Source: Carallia brachiata
Taxonomy: Eukaryota > Streptophyta > Magnoliopsida > Malpighiales > Rhizophoraceae
DNA: 64,000 bases
Assembly: GCA_021464245.1 (NCBI GenBank)
Contig: JADCRB010000036.1
Span: 2,795,947 to 2,859,946, forward strand
Direction: 5' to 3'
Positions 1 to 10,849 of this stretch are shown here, one piece after another; position 1 is the first letter of the stretch, and every line of letters starts with the position of its first letter. The notes beneath the pieces are model-generated. The model was not told the origin of the DNA and did not search any database. It saw only the letters and a list, made by a program, of their open reading frames with translations. The translations under genes and the position numbers were made by a program.

Positions 1-64
1 TGTAGGAAATATGAAATTTTATGCAGTTCACACAATATATAGATTTTTATTTTTTAATTTGCAG

Positions 65-218
65 TGGCTTCGTTGTTTTTGAACAGCAATAAGGGCAGTG
101 GTCCATGGCTATTATTTGTGTCTGAGAGTGGTTATGGGAAGCGGGTCCCTCTTGGCCGCTTTCGGTTGTCACCTTTGAATAGAGTTGGTTTAATTGGTTA
201 TAAGGTACTCTGATTGTT

Positions 219-258
<40 letters not shown>

Positions 259-1088
259 TCCCTGGTTCAGTTCTTGTGCATCTTTACAATAGTTTTCTTC
301 CCTTTTGTTTTCTCAGTTTTCTATGGAGGATCGCTTGGCAGCCGTTTTTGTGGTTGGTTTTTCATTGGCAGGTATGGTTAACATGGTTAATGTAGTAGGG
401 AACATGTGTATGGAGCGATTATGAATATGTTCAAGCACTCCACTTGAAACTCAGGTTGGCCTATTTCTGTGTCTCGTACAGAAGACGGCGAAAGTGACGA
501 GCAAGTTGTTCTAGTTAGCCAAAGTGGTACTGTCAACAGAATTAAAGTTCGGGATATTTCAATACAATCTCGTTTTGCAAGGTACACGTTGAACTGTTTT
601 CTTAATTGGTTTTCTTGTGTGCTTTAGTCCCCTTCACTATTTGATTTGCAATAACGCGCATGGACACCTTACTTTCAACGCTGAATTTTTTCTTTTTATG
701 TTGGTTATGCGAATGTCGATGTAGACCATGTTGATAGTTTCTCTGTTTAACTAGCAAATCTACGCGTTGGAATGCCTTTTCTGTTAGTACTTTTGTTAGT
801 GCTGGTGCTTTTTCCTGGTATTTCGTCTCAGTGTTGGATTGACAATAATCATCTTTTGTTGCGGATTATCAAGTTTGTTTAGCAAATTCAATCATTTGTT
901 GCTTTACTCTGCCCCCATCTCTTCTCAGAGGGGTAATATTAATGCGGCTGGAGCATGCTGGCAAGATTCAATCGGCATCCTTGATCTCCGCCACGGAGCC
1001 TGAACCTGAGGATATGATTCATGATGCAAATCTAGGAACCGCGGAAGTAGAAGTTGAAGCGTCTGCAATCCTTTCCGAGGCATCATAG
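65..1088 (+). CDS. GYRA: DNA gyrase subunit A, organellar, 3' end only
   Basis: C-terminal part of an organelle-targeted type IIA topoisomerase A subunit; with GyrB it introduces negative supercoils into chloroplast and mitochondrial DNA. The window opens inside the gene. Visible exons, joined by GT-AG introns, are 65-204, 317-371, 482-581 and 929-1088. The spliced reading keeps one frame for 150 codons to a TAG at 1086-1088. Recognisable C-terminal domain blocks are WLLFVSESGYGKRVPLGRF, DRLAAVFVVGF, QSGTVNRIKVRDIS and GVILMRLEHAGKI, typical of the DNA-wrapping beta-pinwheel of GyrA; the last about 35 residues are acidic and poorly conserved. The transit peptide and catalytic tyrosine lie upstream of the window. 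No frameshift is seen here, unlike several neighbours. The identification rests on family knowledge of these motifs; exon borders are read from splice consensus and frame continuity. Confidence 0.9.
221..260. repeat. (TC)n microsatellite in GYRA intron
   Basis: About 34 bases of uninterrupted TC followed by imperfect TCCC units, lying just after the donor site of the first visible intron. It forms a long pyrimidine tract on the sense strand. Confidence 0.9.
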
Positions 1089-2210
1089 TATGATTGTACA
1101 TGTCCTGTACAAAAAGCAACATGTAAAGTGGTCAGTTGAACAAACACTGTAATGTTTGCCGTCAAGCAAAAGGAATTCCAGCCGATCAAATGCTCGGAAT
1201 TGATGAAATTATAATTTGTAACTGGAATTTGAAGTTGAGATTTCAATCTTGTTGTTTGGCTGTCAATTTAGAATTTGAATTCGAATTCGTTGTTTGGTTG
1301 TCAAATGATAAAACTAAAATTCCAACTTTGTAATTCGATTTTTAAATTGACAATTAGATGAAATGAAAAATAGAATTCCAACTGTGAAATTGAATTTCGA
1401 AGAATTGAATTTATACTGTTTTATGAAATTCTCCAATCATTGAGTTAAAAGCCAAGAATTACTATTCCAAATAACGCTTCCTTTATCAATTTCACTTTAG
1501 ATAGCAACTATTTACTGCCACCAATGGTTAAAGTGGAATAGGAATTAGAACTATAATTAAATTACGCTTCCAAATGTAAGGAAAATGACGCAGCTGGTGC
1601 AACAAATAAGCCACCACCCAGTGTCTTTCTCACTTGTTTGAATTTTAGCAACGTGTCTTTCTCACTTGTTTGAATTTTAGCAACTGCGTTTGAATTTTAA
1701 CAACTGCGTGAGGAGATAATGTCTTTCTTAAACATACTTGATTGCACTTTGTTACTGTAGCTAGTTAAAAATTCGGTAATCATTATAGTCGGTTAAAAAT
1801 TTAGTAATTATTATAATCAGTTTGAGGAGGTTTGTTAAATCTAATAGTGCTCAGATGAGGTTTATGATTGAATAGGATATTCACACGAGAGTTACTTTAT
1901 TTTCGATCTATAAATCTGATGATCGTCATATTTATAAATCTTTTTTTTTCTGTTAAAAGAAAAAAACAAATAAGCATGGCATAGTTCTTTCCAGGGGACG
2001 ATTTACTGTGAAAATTAGGTGTGTATATAGGATTTTTCGAATTTAATCTGCGATAGTTTATTAAACTTTAAAAAAAAAAAAAAATCCTAAAGCAACACAT
2101 AAATAAATAAAAATTAAATAAATGGGAAGGTTTGGGAAGGAAGAAGAGACAAATAAATTAAAAAAGAGAAGCAGAGAGAAAAGAGAAAAAAGAAAGAAAG
2201 AAAAAAAGAA
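1089..2210. other. Intergenic: GYRA 3' flank, tandem repeat, REX1B upstream region
   Basis: About 1.1 kb between two co-directional genes. It contains the GYRA 3' untranslated region, an AT-rich stretch with repeated GAATT motifs (about 1170-1580), a 32-bp tandem duplication at 1621-1684, and a purine-rich (A/G) stretch at about 2110-2210 running into the REX1B start codon, probably 5' untranslated region. No further gene is supported. Confidence 0.6.
1621..1684. repeat. Perfect 32-bp tandem duplication plus partial third copy
   Basis: Two identical, directly adjacent 32-base units, 1621-1652 and 1653-1684, beginning GTGTCTTTCT and ending TTAGCAAC. A partial diverged third unit (TTTGAATTTTAACAAC) follows to about 1704. 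Confidence 0.9.
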
Positions 2211-3873
2211 ATGGAAGATTTCGAGCAAAAGTTGTCGCTGGAAGAAAGAGAGGGAATGGAGACGACCGAAGACGATGAAAATGATAACAAAATAATCGAA
2301 TACTCGAATAAGAAGAAGAAGGAAACCCTAATTTTGCTTCGTAAATTTCTTCAAATTCAGCAGCGCCGTGCCCAAGCTTATGCCCTTCTCAAGCGGTACC
2401 AACTATTTTCTCCTCACCCCCAATCCCCCCCCAAAAAAAATATATATATATATTCTTAGGCCTTGAATTTAAAAAAATTTTCCCAATATTATTATAATTA
2501 GGATTTTAAAGTAGTATTTTTATTTATTCTGTGTTTGTCTATTCTTATTCATTGATGCTGACGCCTTCTGCTATTCTATGTAAATTTTCTTTTTCTTTTC
2601 CTTTTTGCTTTTTAATTTTGAGTATGTGATCCCTAATGGGAAAAAGAAAAGTATAAAAGGGTTTTTTTTTTTTTCAATTTTAGGGTTTTAAAGTATTTCA
2701 ATTGGTTGCCTAGATGCTGCTTTGTTTAGAGAGCAATCACAGTCTCATATTTGTCGTTTGGCATTTATATTGGCAGTGGTTTCGCGGAGTATATGGTTTC
2801 CGGAGGAGAATTAGCTTACCAACAGCTTTGCAGTGAGATTACTGCTGAGTTCAATGACTGCTCGAAACAAGTTCAGTCGGTCACCTAGCTCAGAATTGAT
2901 CATAGCTGGTTTTCCTTTCGTTTCTTTGTTTTCTTATTCTTGTTTTGCCATTCTACTTGAGTGCAGGTACTTGAAATGGAATCCCTTTTCCTGAATCCTG
3001 AATATGGCCGAGTCGATTTAGCTGGCATGCTTAGAGCTGTCCAAACCCAGGAAAAGCAGAAGTTACATCTGGTAAGCGTTTTGGATATCACAATATCAAT
3101 TGCATCATTCATTCTGCTGATATTCTTGGGGGGAATTTTCGATGGAATAGGATGTTAATGTGCTTGGACTTGCCCTCTGCAATGTAACTGTAAAGGAAGA
3201 ACTTTTCCAATTTGTGCTGAGTCAATGACGTTGAATCCCGGTCGACCAAATTGGCATCTGTTATTTTCTTCTCAATTCAAATAGGGGAAGATGTTGTCTC
3301 ATAAGATGCTGTCTTATCATGTATGCCGATCATTATACTAGTGGTTTAGCTAGTTAATTACTGCCCCTTATTGGGTTATATATTCTGGAAGAAGCGGGAA
3401 ATCTAGGGCACAAGTGATGAAAATTGATATAGATGTGCTTCTCAATTTGTTTCATCACCTGGCATCACTTTTTGTCAATAAATATTATTTCGCTGTCATT
3501 TTCCATGATCCACTGTGTACAATTGGATGATTGGTGTTTTTTGCTCCAGCTGTTTGTTCACTGCTAACTTCAGTGTTCCCTTCTTTTTGTTTTTCTCCAT
3601 AAAGACTGCAACAATTCAGGTATTGAAAAAGGCTGGACGCCCATCAGAACGTCTGGTAAGCCATGAAAATTGCAGATTTAAGAAACCAATGGAGCATGAG
3701 TGTGTGCATGTCTGCGAAATAACTGAAGATGCTGGTACAGAAGAGGCAGAGGCAGATGCCGAGTACGATAATGCTCTCAAGGAAGCCATTAGAGGTGTGC
3801 AGGATGCTGTGACTGCCATAATGAACATTTAGAAGAAGTGAAGTATGAGATTGCCGCCTTGGAAGCTGAATGA
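2211..3873 (+). CDS. REX1-B domain protein (DNA repair), frameshifted near the C terminus
   Basis: Plant member of the 'required for excision 1-B' (REX1-B) family, linked in green algae to excision repair of DNA. Exons: 2211-2395, 2777-2870, 2967-3071, 3605-3873. The charged N terminus is followed by the helical core: FLQIQQRRAQAYALLKR, then SGGELAYQQLCSEI, then LAGMLRAVQTQEKQKL running into TIQVLKKAGRP, and a conserved tail EAEADAEYDNALKEAIRGVQ. As sequenced, the frame stops at 3830-3832 (203 residues). One added base near 3820 would keep the frame open through EEVKYEIAALEAE to a TGA at 3871-3873 (217 residues); that tail looks genuine, so one base is probably missing. Start ATG 2211 is the first in the purine-rich leader. 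Exon 4 carries an in-frame GTAAGC mimic of a donor site. Family assignment is from memory of the motif pattern. Confidence 0.8.
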
Positions 3874-5536
3874 CTTTGGCATGCATAGCTGGTCCGTCGA
3901 TACATGGCAAGGAAGCTTTAGCTGACTTGGTAAGTATGTAATATTTGAAAATCTAAGAGAAGAATGTACGGCAATTTGACGGGAGGCCATATGGCATAGA
4001 ATTGTGTAATCCTACGCAATACGGAAGGCCTTTTGGCAATGTCAATATAATAAAGTCAAGATGGATGGAAGGTGGGCTGGTTGGGTCATCCCCAAGTGTT
4101 GGTATGGATATCTATGTTTTTTTATTTATTTTATTTTTATTTTAAATTACATTAGAGGAGGAGAGGGAGTTTCCTCTGTGGTTGGATTTTTGGGAACAGA
4201 GAGTCTCGAACTTCCGCTGTCCTGCACAACTCTGCCAACCAGAGTTGGTTGTTATGAATTTCTTTAATCCTGATACAAACAAAAATTTATCATTTTCGTG
4301 CCCAAACTGAGTTTTGGAAGTAACATTTCACATATTAAATTATCAATATTTCTCTGAAAGGATTATAGACAACACAACAAGAAACTAATTATCTATACTT
4401 AATGTAAATCTTGTTTCTTCCCATCTAGCGAATAGAAATTTCTGATTCCACTAGAAATCACGTACAAAATACTGTTTACGCTTTGTTTGGGACAGGAGAA
4501 AAAAAGGAGAAAGAAAGCAAAACAAACATTTGTAATCGGAAGTGTTTTGGGGGATAGGGAAATTAGAAGAGAGCGAAATTTTGGAGGAGAGCAAAATTGG
4601 AAGAAATTGGACCATCAATTGAACCGTTCAGATCAACTTGGAGTGGACTCTTTTTTTTTTTTTCTTTTTTCTTTTTTTTTCTTAAAGTTAGCTTGTCATG
4701 GTATTTGTGTTATGTCCTTTTCGTGTCGTGCGTCTGTTTGTGCTTCATGGAACAACAGTTATACCTCACTTTTTCATGCTAGGATTTATGATGGTGTTTA
4801 ACGTAAATTGAACCATAACCTCTGAGATACAAGAATAATGTGTTGTTTAAGTTTGACTCTCTTTTTAAATGATTTTTGACTCTTTTTAACAAAAAAAAAA
4901 AAAAAGAGTTTTGAAATTAAGTTTAGGTCGCTCATTTACGTAAATCAATTTATTTAAGCAAACTCTTATTGAACAAAGCCACCGAATTAACGAAAGTAGA
5001 ACTTGTTTGTGGCCTTAATCCCTTCACATATGATTGCATATCAATTTTCGGGTACACCAACTTTTATGTGTGTAGCCTACAAGGCTACAACAGACTTCAA
5101 GAATTCGTTTTGTAATGCCAAAAAGCTGAAGCATTAATTACCTATTATTCTTGTAATGCATACATTAAATGAGGCAAAAGATGGCAATTGTATCAAAGAG
5201 TAAAATGTGACACTGGCTTTCTGTTTTTGTTTGTTTGCATGGTTACAATTTATGACAACGGTCATTTGAAGATGCCATTGTTACCTCAATGTTAGTGGTT
5301 CAAGACGTTATAATGACTTTATTGACATTTGTCTAAAAGCATTTAGACAATCCAAAAAAACTTCTAACAACTTTTGCCTTTTCTGAGTTAATTATTTCTG
5401 TTTGTATTTGCACACAAACACATATATGTGTATTTCACGAGTATGTATATGTGTGTGTATGCATACATGCAGCACTATATAATAAAGAGTAGTAAGAATT
5501 GGAAATCTTATTGTACTTTCCTTTAATTACCAAGCA
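3874..5536. other. Intergenic between REX1B and the zinc-ribbon gene
   Basis: An AATAAA-like signal near 4048 fits the REX1B 3' end. The rest is AT-rich with poly(T) and poly(A) tracts (4650-4682, 4889-4905). Short open frames here show no recognisable family. No transposon ends were found. Confidence 0.5.
5476..5485 (+). promoter_or_regulatory. Probable TATA box of the zinc-ribbon gene
   Basis: TATATAATAA lies about 50-60 bases before the proposed start ATG at 5537, a suitable distance for a short 5' untranslated region. Position is the only evidence. Confidence 0.45.
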
Positions 5537-7103
5537 ATGGCAACATATTTTATGATGACACAAATTCAAGAGTTAGCTAATGGATATGAGAGCAAAGCGA
5601 GTTCTCGAAAGAAGATGAAGTTTTTCATAGATCGTTTTGGCCAAGAATTTCCCAACTCACTTGGTAGGGATTACCTATTTTGGGTCCAACACCATTAAAA
5701 TTAAGTGTGCCTTTTCAATCTCCATTTCAGAGGCAACCCATCAGTCATAAAGAGGTGAAGTCCTGCAAAATGCACTTTTTGTTTGGCTGTTCATAACTTC
5801 GTATGATCTTTGTTTTTTTTTTTTTTTTTTCTTTTTGCTTTTAATGATATTTTTAGGAGCTGGGTTGTTTACTTTGGTTTGGTTTTATTTGTCAATTTTT
5901 GAGTTTTTGATAATTGCATTTTATTTCATGTTAGTTTGATGAATTTAAGAAGTCAATTAATACTTAAAAGTGATCAGTCATGCAGTTTTGCTGACATCAG
6001 TTAAAGAAATATTAAAGTTTTTTTTTTTTTTTGATTTATTTTTGAACAATTTGGTGTGACTTACAATGGTTTGGAAGTTCCCCATAACTCAGCTCTACTG
6101 GACGGTTAGTCTGTGCAAGTAACGAAAACCTTCTTTTCCATCATATAATTTGTTTAACACATATATTTTTAGAACAAAATTAATATTATCGGATAAATGA
6201 AACTTATGACATCGCTTGTGCGAGCATGATAAAAAGCATCTTAGTGGATAGATTTTAAAGACAATAGGTGGATTTTTCATTTTATTTCTGTGGTCGCGTA
6301 ATGCATGTATCAACTTACATGCGCTTAGACTAATTCAACTCCTTAGAATCCTGAACTAAAAAATTTTAATAGAATTATCTTATAAATCTTGACTCAAAAT
6401 TTAAATTCAGAAGCCACAATCAAATAAATATGATTTTTTTGTATAATTAAGTCGATAAGTTTCATAAGAAAATTAAGAGTCAATACAACATATAGAAAAT
6501 GTTAAAACAAAACGAAATATGATAATAGTTAAATTAGAAAAATCTTGTAATACCAATCGACTTTTGGTCAAGTGGCATTCAGGAAAGCTCTTTAGAGCGT
6601 GTGAAAATAGATTCAAATCTTATTGTCATATACTTAAAAAAAAAAAATCTTGTAATAATGATGCCAGGCAGGAATACATTTATAATCTACTTGACTGATT
6701 ATCCCATTTCTTTTTGTGTTCAAGATTATTGGGGATAGATGTCTCTTAAGGAACAAAAAGAGATGCTTTACAGAAGCGGCAATCACACGAGATGAGAACT
6801 CTATAAATCTTGACTTAAACCTCAGCTTATCACCACCAGGTGGAGTGGTTATCACCAGCTAAATTGCCTGAACCACTGGAATCAAGCCGAGGCTCTTGCA
6901 TGCCACTGAAAATTAATTCATCCGCGAACAGCTCTCCTGAAACCAGCACAATCGAGGAGCCATCATTGATTTTGATGGGGTGCAAACGTTGTCTCATTTA
7001 TGTTATGGTGTCTGAAGCAAACCCCAAATGTCCAAAGTGCAAGGGCTCGTCTTTGATTGATGCATTTCGTCAAAATTTTGCTGAGAAATCAAAGAATTGT
7101 TAA
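5537..7103 (+). CDS. Small CxxC/CPxC zinc-ribbon-like protein (GIR-type family)
   Basis: The firm part is the 3' exon ending with TAA at 7101-7103. It encodes EWLSPAKLPEPLESS, a Ser-rich linker, then the family block LILMGCKRCLIYVMVSE-NPKCPKCKGS-LID, i.e. CxxC and CPxC pairs about 16 residues apart that could bind zinc. This block is shared by small plant nuclear proteins such as the GL2-interacting repressors, known as co-repressor partners in root-hair and trichome control. My two-exon model is 5537-5663 plus 6826-7103 (134 residues): the phases fit and the first exon begins MATYFMMTQIQELANGYES. The acceptor at 6825 is weak, and 6839 is an alternative that would need a different first exon. 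No EAR motif (LxLxL/DLN) is seen in this model. Function is inferred from the Cys block only. A SINE sits in the intron. Confidence 0.6.
6538..6657 (+). mobile_element. tRNA-derived SINE with 15-bp target-site duplication
   Basis: A 90-bp insert (6553-6642) is flanked by identical 15-base repeats (6538-6552 and 6643-6657, AAAAATCTTGTAATA). The insert carries a tRNA A-box-like TGGTCAAGTGG near its 5' end, a B-box-like GATTCAAATCTT, and an A-rich tail joining the right repeat: the layout of a SINE mobilised by a LINE. It lies in the intron of the zinc-ribbon gene model. Very short for a plant SINE, so perhaps a 5'-truncated or simple tRNA-only type. Confidence 0.8.
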
Positions 7104-7724
7104 TCTTTCGGCTTCCTCTTTATCCCATCTAGCTAGCTCTCAGCTTACAATAATTAGGATTAAATATCGTTATAAACATATTTTTATTATCCTATATTGT
7201 TTGTTAATGCAACTTTGCTTTGCGAATGTTCGTTTGTTTGTTTGTTTTTTTTTTTTTTTTCATGTGATAATTATATTCTTCCACTTTGGAAAATATAATT
7301 TTTGGTTGCAACTTTAAGGTTCATGACTCTTCGATGAGCTGCTAGCTGATTAAAAATTAATGTTCATCTTTTGTGTAATTTAAGGGTGCGTTCTCTTTTT
7401 TATCCTCTTTGAGATTCTATAATTGGTGATACAAAAAGAAATTTTCATCTTTGCTGTTAGTTGGCAAAGCGATTTATCTGATTTATTATATTAACTAATG
7501 TGAAATTTTCTGCTTTATAATGATGAGCGTCTAAGTTCGAGATAGACTCAATTTATCTCATCACAATCTTCAAATCTTCCATCATTTCATTAAAAAATGT
7601 AAAGAAGAAATTTTTTATAAGAAAACCGAAAATTTGAAAAAGAAAAAATTGCATGTGTTAAGTAAATAACAAGTCCTATAAGTGAAGACCAAAATTTCCA
7701 AAGTTGATATGAATTGTTTATTGT

Positions 7725-7811
7725 TTGCACCAAATCAGAAGTTCAAATTTGGGGCCACACGCACCTAACCACACCAGTACTAAGTTGTTAACCATTAAGC
7801 CAACTCACGCA
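7725..7811 (-). mobile_element. Probable SINE relic, reverse strand
   Basis: On the minus strand the segment reads TTGGCTTAATGGTTAAC (A-box-like), then AAATTTGAACTTCTG about 45 bases on (B-box-like). Spacing fits a tRNA-derived head. Target-site duplications were not found. Confidence 0.4.
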
Positions 7812-8020
7812 GATTTATCACGTGATCATTTAATCGCCCTACTTGCGGCATCATTTGGTTTTGGATCCTTGGTTGTAAGTCATAGAAAATCTGTGTTAGG
7901 ACTTGAAAATCCTCTGGTAAGGGATTTTTTTTTTTGTCATTAAAAAATTTAAGGATAGAAATAATGTCTACATCCGTGTCAGTGAAACATTTTAATTGTT
8001 GGTTGAGACTTAGAAGTGGC

Positions 8021-8120
8021 AAGATTTGAGCTTAAAAGGCTTGTCGGTCGCTGTGACTGGGGTTATGGTTAAGATTTGAGCTTGAAGGGCTTGTGGGTGA
8101 CAGTCACTGGGTTTATGGTT
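8021..8120. repeat. 50-bp tandem duplication, diverged
   Basis: Units 8021-8070 and 8071-8120 both begin AAGATTTGAGCTT and end TTATGGTT, with about eight differences between them. The copies abut without a spacer. Confidence 0.85.
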
Positions 8121-10140
8121 GGAGCCTTGGGGGGGGGGGGTTGGAGTTGTCCCAGATGAAAGAAGTTGGCTGTAGCCTTTATAGGTAGTATTATTAGAAG
8201 TGAGAATTTAGTTAGCCATAATTTTTTTCGTCGTTATTTAGGTTTAAGTCTTAACAATTGTGATAGTGGTAGTATCTATTCTTTGGCCCGTTGGGTTTAC
8301 TGTGCTATTGGTTGAAATTTATTAATATTATATTTAAATTGAGAGAGATCTATTTAGATTTAGGGGTTGTTTGAGTTAGTTTTTAAGATAATATGTTTGC
8401 ATTTCATTTTTAAAAATAGGAAAAATAGTGTTTGATTAATTTTTTTGAACTGCTATTTAATTTTACTTATTTCTTATATGATATTTTAAAAGCAGTTGAT
8501 TAAAAAGTAGTTTAACGTTACTTTTTACTATTTTTTGAGTTACTTTTCAATTTTTAATAATAATAATAATTTATATAGACTAAAATATCATCAAATAATA
8601 TTTATATAAATTTATAATTTTTTTACTTACCACTTGAATATGATTTATTAGTAGATTAAATTTCATCAATATTTATATAAAAATAACACTTTTATATTTT
8701 TAATAATTCATAAATATTTTTTTACTTCAAAATTTCATTAATATTGATATTTAAAAAAATATTTCAAACATTATATTTTTTTATTATCTAGTAAATATTA
8801 ATATTTTTTTGAAAAAATAAAAATTAAATGAAGAAATTTTTAATATTATTTATAAAATATTTATTCTAAAAATAAAAATAATAAAATATAAAAATAACGC
8901 TGTTAATATAATATATTAATATAAATTAAATGTTCAAATCAGTCATTTAATTATTTAATAGTAACAATAAATATAAAATTAACCAAATATTTCATTAATT
9001 TTTTTTAGTAATCAGCAACAGGTAACAACAATCAGTAATCAGTAATTAGTAGCAGTATCAGCAGCAGTAACCAGTAACAACAATATTGAATAAGTAAATT
9101 AAATAGGTCCTTAACAGTCATCAAGTGTTAGGTCATTTGCTTAGAGATTGATTGAATCAAAATGACAGTGATTTTAACTTTTGATTTACAAGTACAGTAT
9201 CTGATATAAATACAATACACTTTTTTTTTAGTATAAATTAAAAAAAAGGGACGCCAGTATTTACCTCATCCAAATAATCTAACGTTCCAAATTCGACGTT
9301 CACTCATTGTGACTCAATTTGAATAACATAAACTCAAATTCGCCAAAAATCTGAATAATCCAAAATTAAAATAATCTCAAATCTAATTAACCTAAAATTG
9401 GATTAACTTGAATCTCAATCACCCTGAGTTCAAAACCCAAAAAACCTAAAATGTAATATATTCAAAATTTAAAACACCTAAAATTTAAATGACCCATCTA
9501 ACAAATTTAAAATGTTATGAACCCGTAACTCAAAACATCCAAATGACCCGAGACCCATAAACTTAAAATTTGATGTATCTCTAACTGGAAATACCCAAAA
9601 AAAAATTTTATCTGACAAAAAAAAAAACCCCCAAAACTTTTGATAAACTAGTAAACCTATAACCCAAAAGTCAAATAATCTGAAATAATCCTGACTCCTC
9701 GATGTCATGTGCTACCTCTACCTATGATTACGAATGAGGGAACCGAAATTCACTTATCTTTATTCTGTATTATTAATTACCCGTCGTTTGATCAAACATG
9801 GTTTACCCGTGAAATAGCATTCTTTCCTCTGCCAAAGAATCGTTACATGTCGTGTAGATTTTCCCGTTTCAGCCATGAAAACTGCAAGAATTCTGTGTGT
9901 ACCGAAATGGGTTTTTCTTTTTCTTTTTTTTTTTTATTACAATTGATGGATGCAAACAGTTTGATTTTATCAAGTGAAACAGAACCCATTTCATTATTGT
10001 TCCCAAAAAACCAAAAAAGAAATAAAAAAAATCTAGCTTTTGGTTAGAAGAACCTGGGATGGATGGCCGCCATTATAACAGCCCAATCGCTCTTAACAAG
10101 TTCTTTGTCGATCGGTAAGACGGCCTTATCCACGAACAGA

Positions 10141-10849
10141 AGAAAACATTGGAAATCAGTAATACTGTGTTTGGATAAAATTCTTGAGGGAGAGGAAAGT
10201 GAAGGAGAGAAAAGTGGAGGAGATGATCATTAGAGGAAGATAATATTTTCTATCCTCTCTTGTATTTGGAAAGAGGTGATGGGAGGAAGGAAAATTATAA
10301 ATTCTTTTGTTTGGAAAATAGTGGAAAGTGAGGGGAGAAGAATATAAAATATGTTAAAATAACAATTTTATCCTTTATAATAAATTTTATTAAAATATTT
10401 TATTTAAGTAAAATTGTAATTTTTAAATTATGTAAGGGTAATTGAGTCATTTAATAAATTTAGTATGAGAACTAACAACTTTCCTCCTATTTTTGGGAGT
10501 ATTGGTTTTGGTGGGGTAGGGAGAATTAGAGGAATTAGAAACTTTTCTCTCCCCACTTTTCAAATATTTTCTAAACACAACAATTTACCGTAATTCTCTC
10601 ACTTTCCTCTCCCTCCCCCCACTTCCCCCCCTCCCAAACACAGTATAAGTGTTGATATGAGTAGTAAGAGTTTGTCCTCATTTAATTAGAGATTTTAATT
10701 TTCAGTTTTTATAAATGTAGTTGCGTTAAATACTCACTGGGAGACCTTTATTACCTTTTAGGATCCTACTCGGGTCGGTCTAAATTAATCAACTTATTAA
10801 ATTAATACTAGACGATTAAAAAAAAAAAAAGAGAGAAAACATTGGAAAT
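10141..10849 (+). mobile_element. SINE with 16-bp target-site duplication, split by a nested MITE
   Basis: Identical 16-base repeats (AGAAAACATTGGAAAT) at 10141-10156 and 10834-10849 enclose 677 bp. Removing the inner MITE (10163-10645) and one TAA leaves about 190 bp ending in a poly(A) tract. That remainder matches a second copy near 32844-33028: both contain GTGTTGAT near the 5' end, a GGGAGA-CTTTA block, CGG-TCGGTC and -ATTA-TCA. The A tail before the right repeat marks L1-type target-primed insertion on the + strand. Confidence 0.8.
10163..10645. mobile_element. 483-bp MITE inserted in the SINE, TAA target-site duplication
   Basis: Ends are inverted copies, TACTGTGTTTGG at 10163 and CCAAACACAGTA ending 10645, flanked by TAA at 10160-10162 and 10646-10648. 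The arms continue as purine-rich (GGGAGAGGAAAGTG) against pyrimidine-rich (CACTTTCCTCTCCC) sequence, so the whole element can fold back. A TAA duplication suggests the PIF/Harbinger (Tourist) group; a TA duplication with CTGTG ends would read equally well. No transposase is encoded. Confidence 0.8.

Larger units (their letters stand above)
7104..10156. other. AT-rich intergenic DNA with SINE relic and quasi-periodic region
   Basis: No gene is supported. It holds a probable reverse-strand SINE relic (7725-7811), a 50-bp tandem duplication (8021-8120), a G12 run (about 8130-8141), a very AT-rich block at about 8350-9060 that starts like an inverted-repeat element (GGGGTTGTTTGAG) but has no matching end that I can find, and 9240-9700, a quasi-periodic stretch of repeated CCTAAAAT/CCAAAAT-like phrases on the + strand that looks like decayed tandem repeat. 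Confidence 0.5.

Noticed and set aside
3658..3680. GTAAGC...TTGCAG inside REX1B exon 4 looked like a tiny intron
   Set aside because: At about 20 bases it is far too short to splice, and the frame through it encodes the conserved stretch VSHENCRF.
6553..6630. Possible tRNA gene (A-box and B-box words)
   Set aside because: No cloverleaf can be drawn and the unit has an A tail with target-site duplications, so it is a SINE.
8355..9060. Possible complete inverted-repeat transposon starting GGGGTTGTTTGAG
   Set aside because: No inverted copy of that end was found on the right side, so borders cannot be supported.
9478..9708. Reverse-strand open frame of 76 codons
   Set aside because: Arises from the quasi-periodic AACCTAAAAT-like region; low complexity, Phe/Gly-rich, no start context.
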